NCBI GenBank assembly: GCA_934129945.1
Contig: CAKOXC010000010.1
Coordinates: 1 to 31,408, forward strand
Direction of reading: 5' to 3'
DNA from: an uncultured Bacilli bacterium
GTDB lineage: Bacteria > Bacillota_I > Bacilli_A > RF39 > UBA660
Length of the DNA stretch: 31,408 nt
Shown here: one piece after another, positions 25,361 to 31,408 of the stretch
How positions within the stretch are numbered: the first letter of the stretch is position 1
Layout of the letters: every line of letters starts with the position of its first letter
The notes under the pieces: model-generated
The model's input: only the letters and a program-made list of their open reading frames with translations
Database searches by the model: none
Told to the model about the DNA's origin: nothing
Program-made: the position numbers and the translations under genes

Positions 25361-27076
25361 TTATTTTGTCATAAAAAGTTTTGCATATCTACCATTTAAT
25401 TTTAATAATTCATCATGTGTTCCCATTTCAACAATATGTTTATTTTCTAAAAATATAATTAAATCAGCCTCTTTTATTGTGTTTAATCTATGTGCAATAA
25501 TAAAAGCAATTTTACCTTTAAGTAATGTTTTATTAGCTTTTATAATATTTTGTTCAAAATCCAAATCTAGATTTGACGTCACTTCATCAAGTATTACAAT
25601 ATTTCCACTTTTAAGTATTGTTCTTGCATAGCTTAACAATTGTTTTTCTCCAAATGATAATAAATCAGTTTTGGCGTTTATAATTGTATTGTATCCATTA
25701 GGCAAAGATATTATTTTTTCGTCTAACCCAAGTTTAATACAAACATCTTTAACTTTTTGAAATTCAATGTTTTGTAATCCATAAATTAAATTATCTTTTA
25801 CAGACATATTTAAAATAACAGGTTCTTGGAAAACATAAGATATATTTTTTCTAAGCTCATTAAGTTTATATTCTTTGTAATTAGTATCATTTATCAATAT
25901 CTCTCCATCCATTAATTCATAAAACCTTGGGATTAAATTTACTAGTGTTGTTTTTCCGCTTCCGCTCTTGCCTACAATAGCAATCGTCATAGGTTTATCT
26001 ATTTTCAAATTTATATCTTCGAGTATTACATTCTCATTATCATAACTCATTTTGACATTTTTAAATTCTATACTTTCAATTTTATTAATACATTTTATGC
26101 CATTATCCTTTTCTTTAGCAATTGAACAAATTTTAAGTATTCTCAAAAAAGCATTATATTTACTAAATATACCATGAGCATGGTTTAACAAGCTTTGCAT
26201 ATGATCATTTATATCGCTTATGTAGTCAACCAGTAACATGATCGTTGATGCTACACCTATACCTGTAAGTATTTCATTGCCTCCAATAATTAATGTAATT
26301 ATTACAGATGAAAAAGTTATTAAAGCAAAAAGTGAAGTATGTAAAGCTAAAATTTTATTAGTTTTTAAATACTTTTCTTTGCTTTTTTTTAAAATTGAAT
26401 TTATTTCATCCATATTAATCTCTTCAAGTCTTAATGTTTTTGTTGTTGAATAACTTTCAATATATTCATTAATTTTTCCTTGAAGGTTTAAAATCGATCT
26501 TAATGTCATTTGATAATTTTTCATATTAATATTATAAAATGGTAACAATATAATATAAGATATTAAAAATATGCATATTATTATTAATGATATCTTAAAA
26601 TTTATAAATAACATTATTATTGAAATCATTAATATACTTCGAAGTCTTACAGAGAATATTCCTACAAAATTCCAAATAAATAGTTGACTAGCATTAAAGC
26701 TTTGGTTTGTGGTTAATTCAAACAAATTTCCAGTTTGATTTTTATCTAATTCACTAATATCAGCATATTGAATAGCTTTAAATATCTTATTTTTTATTTG
26801 TCTATCATTATCATAATAACATTTTTTTCGACTAGTTTCTGAATAATAATCAAAAGCAAATCTTATTGCAATAATTATTAATAAAATACCTGATAAAGTA
26901 CTTACCATTTTCAAATTTTTATTTGGCATATAATTATCTACTACCAAAGATAGTATTCCTTGATAAAATAATAAATATGGTAGGGATTGAAAAAATAAAA
27001 TAATAGCTAATTTAAAAGTTTTATTTTTATTATTAGTAAAATTTATCATTTCTTTTAAATACTTCTTGTTAAGCAT
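25361..27076 (-). CDS. ABC exporter half-transporter, catalytically complete
   Basis: Membrane domain (about six spans, residues 20-300) fused to a nucleotide-binding domain. Motifs: Walker A GKSGSGKTTLV, Q-loop VFQEPVIL, signature LSFGEKQLLSYA (LSFGE for LSGGQ), Walker B IVILDEVTSNLD with the catalytic Glu, and H-loop IAHRLNT. It overlaps its partner by 8 bases. The start could be ATG 27076 (AGGTG six bases before) or the ATG/GTG codons three bases and more upstream. Together with 27069-28829 it would form a heterodimeric exporter of unknown substrate (drug, peptide or lipid). Confidence 0.88.
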   Translation of the reverse strand: MLNKKYLKEMINFTNNKNKTFKLAIILFFQSLPYLLFYQGILSLVVDNYMPNKNLKMVSTLSGILLIIIAIRFAFDYYSETSRKKCYYDNDRQIKNKIFKAIQYADISELDKNQTGNLFELTTNQSFNASQLFIWNFVGIFSVRLRSILMISIIMLFINFKISLIIICIFLISYIILLPFYNINMKNYQMTLRSILNLQGKINEYIESYSTTKTLRLEEINMDEINSILKKSKEKYLKTNKILALHTSLFALITFSSVIITLIIGGNEILTGIGVASTIMLLVDYISDINDHMQSLLNHAHGIFSKYNAFLRILKICSIAKEKDNGIKCINKIESIEFKNVKMSYDNENVILEDINLKIDKPMTIAIVGKSGSGKTTLVNLIPRFYELMDGEILINDTNYKEYKLNELRKNISYVFQEPVILNMSVKDNLIYGLQNIEFQKVKDVCIKLGLDEKIISLPNGYNTIINAKTDLLSFGEKQLLSYARTILKSGNIVILDEVTSNLDLDFEQNIIKANKTLLKGKIAFIIAHRLNTIKEADLIIFLENKHIVEMGTHDELLKLNGRYAKLFMTK

Positions 27077-28829
27077 ACTCATCACCTACATTATTCAAAC
27101 TTAATTCGTATAATTTTTTATAATTTTTATTATTTAAAAGCTCATTATGAGTAGTAAAATAAGCTTTACCTTTATCTAAAAATAGTATTTTTTCAAATTT
27201 AGGAGCTAAACTTATATTATGTGTTATAAATATTTTTGTACTATTATCATTATTACTCATTAAATTGTCAATAATGGTCTTTTTGTTTATTCTGTCAATT
27301 GCACTAAAAGAATCATCAAATATCATTATTGGTTTTAATTTCGTGAAAGCCCTTATTAAAACTAATCTTTGTCGTTGCCCTTTAGATAAATTTAAACCAT
27401 TTTTGCCAATCATACTCTCATATTTTTTATTAAATTTTTCAACATCTTCATGAAAAGCAAATTCTTTCGATAATGTTATCATTTCTTCGTCAGACATATA
27501 AGGCATTAATATTTTTATATTTTCTGCTATAGTTTTTGAAAATAAATAAGAATCTTGTAACAATAAGCAAATTGTGTCTCTTATGTTTTTTTTATTTAAA
27601 TCTTTTACTTCACAACCACCGATAGTAATACTACCTTCATAATTATAAAAACCAACAAGTGTTTTTGCTAAAATTGATTTTCCACTACCGGTTGCGCCTA
27701 CTATCATAATTTTTTCATTTGGTTCAATACTAAAATTCAAATTAGTAAGTATTTTTTTATCATTTACAATGATACTTGCATCTTTAAATATTATTTTTGA
27801 ATTAATTATATTTAAATTGCTTTCTTTATCTTCTAAAGTTAAATTTAATAATTCATTTAATCTTGTATAAGCAATTGAAAATGTATTTACATATTCAAAC
27901 ATTTCACCAAATGACTGAAAACCTCGACCAATTTTATTTGAATAACTAATTGTAACATAAATACTACCAATAGATATAACATTTTTAATGTACAAATATG
28001 TTCCTAAAATAAATATAAATGGATTTTGTACTTTAGTTATATTTGCTACTGTCATATTATAAATTGAATCAGTTACAATTTTTTTCTTATTAGTAAGATA
28101 ATTATTTTGATTAACTTCTTCAAATTTTCTTATTTCTTCCTCTTGTAAATTATTAACTTTAATAAATTTAATATTTGAATAATTATCGTCTATCTTATCG
28201 TATAATTTCCTTCTGGCATCTATTCTTTCATTAACTATTGGCCTAGATTTTTTATATAGCCAAATAGATAATAATATCATTATTAAAGCAGATATTATTG
28301 TTATTGACGATAATCTAATATCTAATTTAGATAATTGTATAATTGCAAATATTAATATTAGCACAATATCTAAAATATAAGTTAATTGCTTATCAATAAA
28401 TGCTACAATATCTTTTACATCATCTGCCATGTTTTGCACCAAATCTGCCAGAGATTTTTTGTAAAAATCTTGATATGTTAGATTTTGAATATGATAAAAC
28501 AAACTTTTTTTTATATTAAATTGAAAGTCTTGTATTATTTTATTTTTAATTATTGTTCTCAAATAAATTGTAGAAGTAAGTATGAATTTCACAAATAAAA
28601 GTAACATACACATTAAAGGTATAAATGATAATTTACTATTAAAAATACTAATAATTTTGGCAATTATAACATTAGAAACGCTTTGTTTTAATAAGACATC
28701 TAAAAAATATTGAATTATTATAGGTATAAAAATTGTTGTTTGTGCAATTAATAAACTAAATAAAATATAGATAAATATTCTAAATTTTGAATGTTTAAAA
28801 CTTTTCAAAATTAAATTAAACGATTTCAA
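27069..28829 (-). CDS. ABC exporter half-transporter with a degenerate Walker B
   Basis: About 586 residues: a six-span membrane domain, then an ATPase with Walker A GATGSGKSILAKT, Q-loop LLLQDSYLF, signature LSKGQRQRLVLIRA, Walker B IMIFDDSFSAID and H-loop ITHNISL. The residue after the Walker B Asp is Asp, not Glu, so this site is non-catalytic, as in one half of heterodimeric exporters such as BmrCD or TM287/288. The TTG at 28829, eight bases after AAGGAAG, is the likely start; ATGs upstream include that ribosome site in the coding frame. First gene of the cargo operon. Confidence 0.88.
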   Translation of the reverse strand: MKSFNLILKSFKHSKFRIFIYILFSLLIAQTTIFIPIIIQYFLDVLLKQSVSNVIIAKIISIFNSKLSFIPLMCMLLLFVKFILTSTIYLRTIIKNKIIQDFQFNIKKSLFYHIQNLTYQDFYKKSLADLVQNMADDVKDIVAFIDKQLTYILDIVLILIFAIIQLSKLDIRLSSITIISALIMILLSIWLYKKSRPIVNERIDARRKLYDKIDDNYSNIKFIKVNNLQEEEIRKFEEVNQNNYLTNKKKIVTDSIYNMTVANITKVQNPFIFILGTYLYIKNVISIGSIYVTISYSNKIGRGFQSFGEMFEYVNTFSIAYTRLNELLNLTLEDKESNLNIINSKIIFKDASIIVNDKKILTNLNFSIEPNEKIMIVGATGSGKSILAKTLVGFYNYEGSITIGGCEVKDLNKKNIRDTICLLLQDSYLFSKTIAENIKILMPYMSDEEMITLSKEFAFHEDVEKFNKKYESMIGKNGLNLSKGQRQRLVLIRAFTKLKPIMIFDDSFSAIDRINKKTIIDNLMSNNDNSTKIFITHNISLAPKFEKILFLDKGKAYFTTHNELLNNKNYKKLYELSLNNVGDEYA

Positions 28830-28901
28830 ATTCAACACTTCCTTTATCATAATTAAACACACAATTATTAAAAATGTTTTAACAATTTAATAATCAATCT
28901 A

Positions 28902-28931
28902 ATTATACCAAAAAAATTGAATTTTCTTCAA
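28902..28931 (-). promoter_or_regulatory. Promoter of the element cargo operon
   Basis: The minus strand has -35 TTGAAG (28926-28931), an 18-base spacer and -10 TATAAT (28902-28907) with a TGG extension. It lies just inside the right end of the element and points into it, so cargo is expressed without a host promoter. Confidence 0.7.
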
Positions 28932-28959
28932 CTTTTGTGTCTATTTATACAAAATTAGC

Positions 28960-29007
28960 GACTTCTTATTCTTGCACTAAGAGAACCAAATGCTACTAAC
29001 TTAGAAA
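28960..29007. other. attR junction with GA core at 28983-28984
   Basis: The element arm (28960-28982) starts GACTTC and holds CACT near the core; after GA the host gene resumes with ACCAAATGCT (E-P-N-A). Of the 23 arm positions 17 match the inverted left arm, and TTAG just outside is also shared. Confidence 0.8.
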
Positions 29008-29393
29008 AACAAGAATATGGTTATGTTGTTGAAAGTATTGGTAAACTTTCTGGAGAAGTTCCATATACTGCATTCTATGCTCGCAACAGTTATCTAAATG
29101 ATAATAAAGAATTACTAGAAAAATTTACAAAAGCCATAGATAAAGGATTAAAATTTGTTCAAGAAAATGATGCAAAAACTTGTGCAGATGTTATACTTAA
29201 TCAATTCCCAGAAATATCTAAAAATGACTTAACTAAAATTATAGATAGATATAAAAAATATGATTCTTGGTTAGAAAATCCATTTATTTCTGAAGAATCA
29301 TTTAAAAACTTGGAAGATATTATGATAGATGCTAAAATTCTAGATAAATATGTTCCTTATGATAAGCTTATAACTAATCTATACAATGAATAA
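28983..29393 (+). pseudogene. 3' part of the interrupted binding-protein gene
   Basis: From the GA core the frame reads EPNATNLEKQEYGYVVESIG and continues for 136 codons to TAA, with no internal stop. It has the C-terminal lobe of an NMT1/SsuA-type protein (GEVPYTAFYARNSYL, FTKAIDKGLKFVQEND). Joined to codons 1-192 it gives 328 residues, a normal family length. It has no start codon or ribosome site of its own at the junction. Its stop overlaps the ATPase start by 8 bases. Confidence 0.9.
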
Positions 29394-30135
29394 ATTATTA
29401 GAGATAAGAAATCTATCTAAATCTTATAATACTCTCGATGGTGAAATAAAAGCTATTGATAATATAAATTTAGATGTTTATGAGGGAGATTTCATTGCTA
29501 TAGTTGGAACTTCAGGATGTGGAAAATCATCCCTTTTAAACATATTAGCAGGACTTGATAATAACTTTGAAGGCATATATAAATTTAAAAAAGATATAAC
29601 ATTCAGTTATATGCTTCAAACCGACTGTTTATTTAATTGGCTAAATATATTTGATAATTGTAAAATAGGATTGGATATAAAAAAAGATAAAGATCCTAAG
29701 AAAATTGCTAAAATAAACGAGTTATTAAAAATCTATAACTTAGAAGAATTTAAAAATAAAAAACCTTCTAGTTTATCTGGTGGTATGAAGCAAAGGGTTG
29801 CTCTAATTAGAACACTTGCTACAAATCCTGATATATTACTTTTAGACGAACCCTTCTCTGCCCTAGATTATCAAACAAGACTTGCTATATCTAATGATGT
29901 TTATAAAATGATTAAAAAAGAAAAAAAGACAGTTATCATGGTTACTCACGATATTTCAGAAGCTATAAGTCTTGCCAATAAAATAATTGTATTATCTAAA
30001 AGACCTTGTACAGTTAAAAATATATATGAAGTGAAATTAACTGGTGCTACTAATCCAATTGAAAATAGAAAAGCTAAAGAGTTTTCAACATATTATGAAA
30101 CTATCTGGAAGGACTTAGATGTAAATGTCACCTAA
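29386..30135 (+). CDS. ABC importer ATPase (SsuB/TauB type)
   Basis: The 249-residue ATPase has Walker A GTSGCGKSSLLN, Q-loop MLQTDCLFNW, signature LSGGMKQRVALIRTL, Walker B ILLLDEPFSALD and H-loop MVTHDISEA, the pattern of ATPases for sulfonate, nitrate or taurine and thiamine-precursor importers. It overlaps the binding-protein stop by 8 bases (ATGAATAA) and the permease start by 11. The insertion cuts it off from the promoter at 21515, so its current expression is uncertain. All ATPase motifs are intact. Confidence 0.93.
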   Translation: MNKLLEIRNLSKSYNTLDGEIKAIDNINLDVYEGDFIAIVGTSGCGKSSLLNILAGLDNNFEGIYKFKKDITFSYMLQTDCLFNWLNIFDNCKIGLDIKKDKDPKKIAKINELLKIYNLEEFKNKKPSSLSGGMKQRVALIRTLATNPDILLLDEPFSALDYQTRLAISNDVYKMIKKEKKTVIMVTHDISEAISLANKIIVLSKRPCTVKNIYEVKLTGATNPIENRKAKEFSTYYETIWKDLDVNVT

Positions 30136-30907
30136 TCAAAAAAAATATTTATATAAAAAGAAAAAAGAAAAAATACTAGTAATATTTTTTCAAATTAGTA
30201 TAATTGTTTTTCTAATTGGAATATGGGAATTTTTAGCAACCAATGGTTATATAAATGAATTTATTTTTTCAAAACCAAGCAATATTTTAAAAACCATAAT
30301 TAATCTTTACAAAAATTTTAATTTAATAAACCATATATTTACTACATTATATGAAGTTATAATTGCCTTTGTTTTAGGAATCTTTCTTGGCTTTTTAATA
30401 GCACTTCTTTTATATAGTTTTAAATTACTAGCTAAAATTATAGAACCATTTTTAACAATGTTAAATTCACTTCCTAAAGTAGCTCTTGGACCTATTATAA
30501 TTATCTGGGTTGGAGCTAATTTAAAATCTATTATTGTAATGGCTTTATTAATCAATCTTATTATAAGTATCATTACGATATATAATGGATTTATTCAAAC
30601 AGATAAAAATAAAATTAAATTATTAGAATCATTTAATGCTAATAAATTAGATATTATTAAAAAATTAGTTATTCCAAATTCTTTAGTAACTATTATCTCT
30701 TCTTTAAAATTAAATATATCAATGTCTTTAATCGGAGTTATTATGGGAGAATTTTTAGTTAGTAAATCGGGTATTGGTTATTTAATTATTTATGGAACTC
30801 AAATTTTCAATTTAAATATAGTCATGAGTGGTGTTATAATCCTTATTATTATTTCTTATATTTTATATAAAATCATATCTATTATAGAAAATAAACTATT
30901 AAAATAA
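30125..30907 (+). CDS. ABC importer permease (SsuC/TauC type)
   Basis: The 260-residue permease has six spans and the EAA coupling loop (ESFNANKLDIIKKLVIPNSL), with the family's PLLLTMLNSLPKVALGP-like middle region (here EPFLTMLNSLPKVALGPI). It belongs to the BPD_transp_1 family that pairs with SsuB-type ATPases and NMT1-type binding proteins. It ends immediately before a strong terminator. It seems intact despite the split of the first gene of the operon. A 37-base copy of its end occurs downstream at 31103-31139. Confidence 0.92.
   Translation: MSPNQKKYLYKKKKEKILVIFFQISIIVFLIGIWEFLATNGYINEFIFSKPSNILKTIINLYKNFNLINHIFTTLYEVIIAFVLGIFLGFLIALLLYSFKLLAKIIEPFLTMLNSLPKVALGPIIIIWVGANLKSIIVMALLINLIISIITIYNGFIQTDKNKIKLLESFNANKLDIIKKLVIPNSLVTIISSLKLNISMSLIGVIMGEFLVSKSGIGYLIIYGTQIFNLNIVMSGVIILIIISYILYKIISIIENKLLK
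30869..30905 (+). repeat. 37-bp direct repeat, copy 1 (permease 3' end)
   Basis: Spans the last codons of the permease (KIISIIENKLLK). It matches 31103-31139 at 35 of 37 positions. Confidence 0.85.
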
Positions 30908-30934
30908 ACCTCGTTACAACAAACGAGGTTTTAT
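30906..30934. terminator. Bidirectional-looking terminator after the permease
   Basis: AAACCTCGTT and AACGAGGTTT pair over ten bases around ACAACA; T or A tracts lie on both sides. It ends the importer operon and could also stop transcription from the right. Confidence 0.9.
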
Positions 30935-30940
30935 TAATAA

Positions 30941-31078
30941 TTATTGTTCATTACAAGAGTTATACTCTACATCACCATCTTCGTAAATTATAAAATTTTC
31001 TTTACCAATTTTTAATATAATAGACTTTATTTCTTGAACTATATTTTCTTTACTTTTTTCATCTTTTATAGATAACAT
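30941..31078 (-). pseudogene. 3' remnant of an unidentified minus-strand gene
   Basis: An open frame of 45 codons from an ATG at 31078 (extendable to 31132) ends in GKENFIIYEDGDVEYNSCNEQ with normal-looking composition. No ribosome site precedes the ATG. It looks like the C-terminus of a longer protein, cut off at the copied permease segment. No family recognised. Confidence 0.35.
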
Positions 31079-31102
31079 GCGGTATTCTTTTAGCTTTTTG
31101 TT

Positions 31103-31139
31103 AAAATAATATCTATTATAGAAAATAAACCATTAAAAT
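31103..31139 (+). repeat. 37-bp direct repeat, copy 2
   Basis: Second copy of the permease end, differing at two bases (C to A and T to C), in the same orientation and 197 bases after copy 1. The frame stays open after it (PLKSINTFYGVFLFK) until TAA at about 31216. The segment between the copies carries the terminator and the minus-strand remnant. Confidence 0.85.
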
Positions 31140-31271
31140 CTATAAATACTTTTTATGGTGTTTTTTTATTTAAACTATATATGCTAAATAAAAAAAATTG
31201 TTCCTTAAATAGTTAAATTACATTTTCAAAAAAAATTTTCTTTCATAAACTATTATTGAAAGGAGTAAAAA
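31140..31271. other. A/T-rich stretch without a recognisable gene
   Basis: Apart from the open tail after repeat copy 2 I see only A/T-rich sequence and the ribosome site GAAAGGAG at 31258-31265 in front of the small collagen-like ORF. Confidence 0.5.
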
Positions 31272-31346
31272 ATGAATTTTTCACGTACAACATATCCATG
31301 TGGATATAATAATGTAGGTCCGACAGGTCCTACTGGTCTACTATAG
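31272..31346 (+). pseudogene. 24-residue collagen-like remnant
   Basis: The ATG follows AAAGGAG with good spacing. The product begins MNFSRTTYPCGYNNV, like N-termini of bacterial collagen-like surface proteins, then has only two G-P-T triplets (GPTGPT) before GLL and a TAG stop. Full proteins of this type have dozens of G-X-Y triplets, so this is probably a gene shortened by repeat loss or a frameshift. It could also be a very short expressed peptide. Confidence 0.5.
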
Positions 31347-31353
31347 TTAGTAC

Positions 31354-31371
31354 AACTCCTAGGAAGGAGTT
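31354..31371 (+). promoter_or_regulatory. Hairpin covering a ribosome site
   Basis: AACTCC and GGAGTT pair around TAGGAA, and the second arm includes the AAGGAG ribosome site of the ORF at 31375. This could lower translation of that ORF unless it is opened. Confidence 0.35.
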
Positions 31372-31374
31372 AAA

Positions 31375-31408
31375 ATGAAGTCAATTATTCAAGAGAAAAA
31401 AGAATGCT
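31375..31408 (+). CDS. 5' end of a gene running off the window (possibly phage HNH-type)
   Basis: Only 11 codons are visible (MKSIIQEKKEC). The start MKSI-Q-EKEC resembles the first residues of small phage-associated HNH/recombination proteins, which continue with a Cys-x-x-Cys motif. That likeness is too short to prove. AAGGAG precedes the ATG. Confidence 0.4.
   Translation, partial: MKSIIQEKKEC

Larger units (their letters stand above)
22184..28984. mobile_element. 6.8-kb serine-recombinase integrative element
   Basis: The element is 6,799 bp and lies between two copies of GA (22184-22185 and 28983-28984). It splits the importer's binding-protein gene; joining the flanks at one GA gives an open, in-frame gene. 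It encodes, on the minus strand, a large serine recombinase next to the left end, a small SHOCT-like protein, a RhuM-family protein and two ABC exporter half-transporters. No conjugation or replication gene is seen, so it would be a mobilisable or purely site-specific island. Its base composition is as AT-rich as the host. Confidence 0.9.

Noticed and set aside
21608..29393. Programmed frameshift or a simple insertion sequence as the cause of the split binding-protein gene
   Set aside because: The two parts are 6.8 kb apart, the intervening DNA encodes a serine recombinase rather than a DDE transposase, there is no target-site duplication beyond GA, and the ends rebuild a dyad attP.
21608..30907. 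Assigning a thiamine-precursor or sulfonate substrate to the importer
   Set aside because: No TPP riboswitch or pathway gene is visible nearby and the family fold alone does not fix the substrate.
1..31408. CRISPR array, tRNA or rRNA genes
   Set aside because: No regularly spaced repeats and no cloverleaf or rRNA-like sequence were found on reading the window.

Overview
The window comes from a very AT-rich, Gram-positive-type bacterium using the standard bacterial code (TAA, TAG and TGA all end genes; ATG, TTG and possibly GTG start them). The cdaA-cdaR pair, the rlmB-sigH order, pcrA-ligA, ytxG/ytxH-like genes, an ER-type (SipW-like) signal peptidase and strong AGGAGG ribosome sites point to the Bacillota. 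An uncultured gut member of the Bacilli (Erysipelotrichales/RF39-like) is my best guess; this placement is inference. Nearly all core genes lie on the minus strand in short operons ended by clear intrinsic terminators.

Layout, left to right. 1-100: a terminator and a possible leftward promoter whose spacer holds an 11-base G/C run. 100-2324: c-di-AMP cyclase cdaA and its partner cdaR. 2385-5563: DUF5305-like membrane protein, SipW-type signal peptidase and a probable secreted substrate; 5612-6216: a separately promoted TasA/camelysin-like protein. 6249-8540: ytxH, ytxG, an acidic hypothetical protein and a lipoprotein. 8601-9933: rlmB-sigH. 10091-13516: a membrane protein, a tandem solute-binding GGDEF protein with a degenerate active site, and a YihY/BrkB membrane protein. 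13569-14399: an Rpn/PD-(D/E)XK nuclease gene flanked by two near-identical terminators. 14498-18653: pcrA-ligA. 18665-19573: L-lactate dehydrogenase. 19611-21488: three linked genes of unknown function, with mTERF-like helical repeats and, in the first, a coiled coil.

The most striking part is 21515-30934. A plus-strand ABC importer operon (NMT1/SsuA-type binding protein, ATPase, permease) has its binding-protein gene cut in two by a 6.8-kb integrative element. The element carries a large serine recombinase beside its left end, a small SHOCT-like ORF, a RhuM-family gene and a heterodimeric ABC exporter pair. Both junctions share the dinucleotide GA. Joining the outer flanks at one GA restores an uninterrupted 328-codon gene, and joining the inner ends gives an attP with about 23-bp inverted arms (17 of 23 matching). 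The element can therefore be delimited to the base from this sequence alone, and excision would repair the importer gene.

30906-31408 is a patchwork: a terminator, a minus-strand gene remnant inside a 37-bp direct repeat of the permease 3' end, a 24-residue collagen-like remnant and the first 11 codons of another gene. No tRNA, rRNA or CRISPR array was seen.
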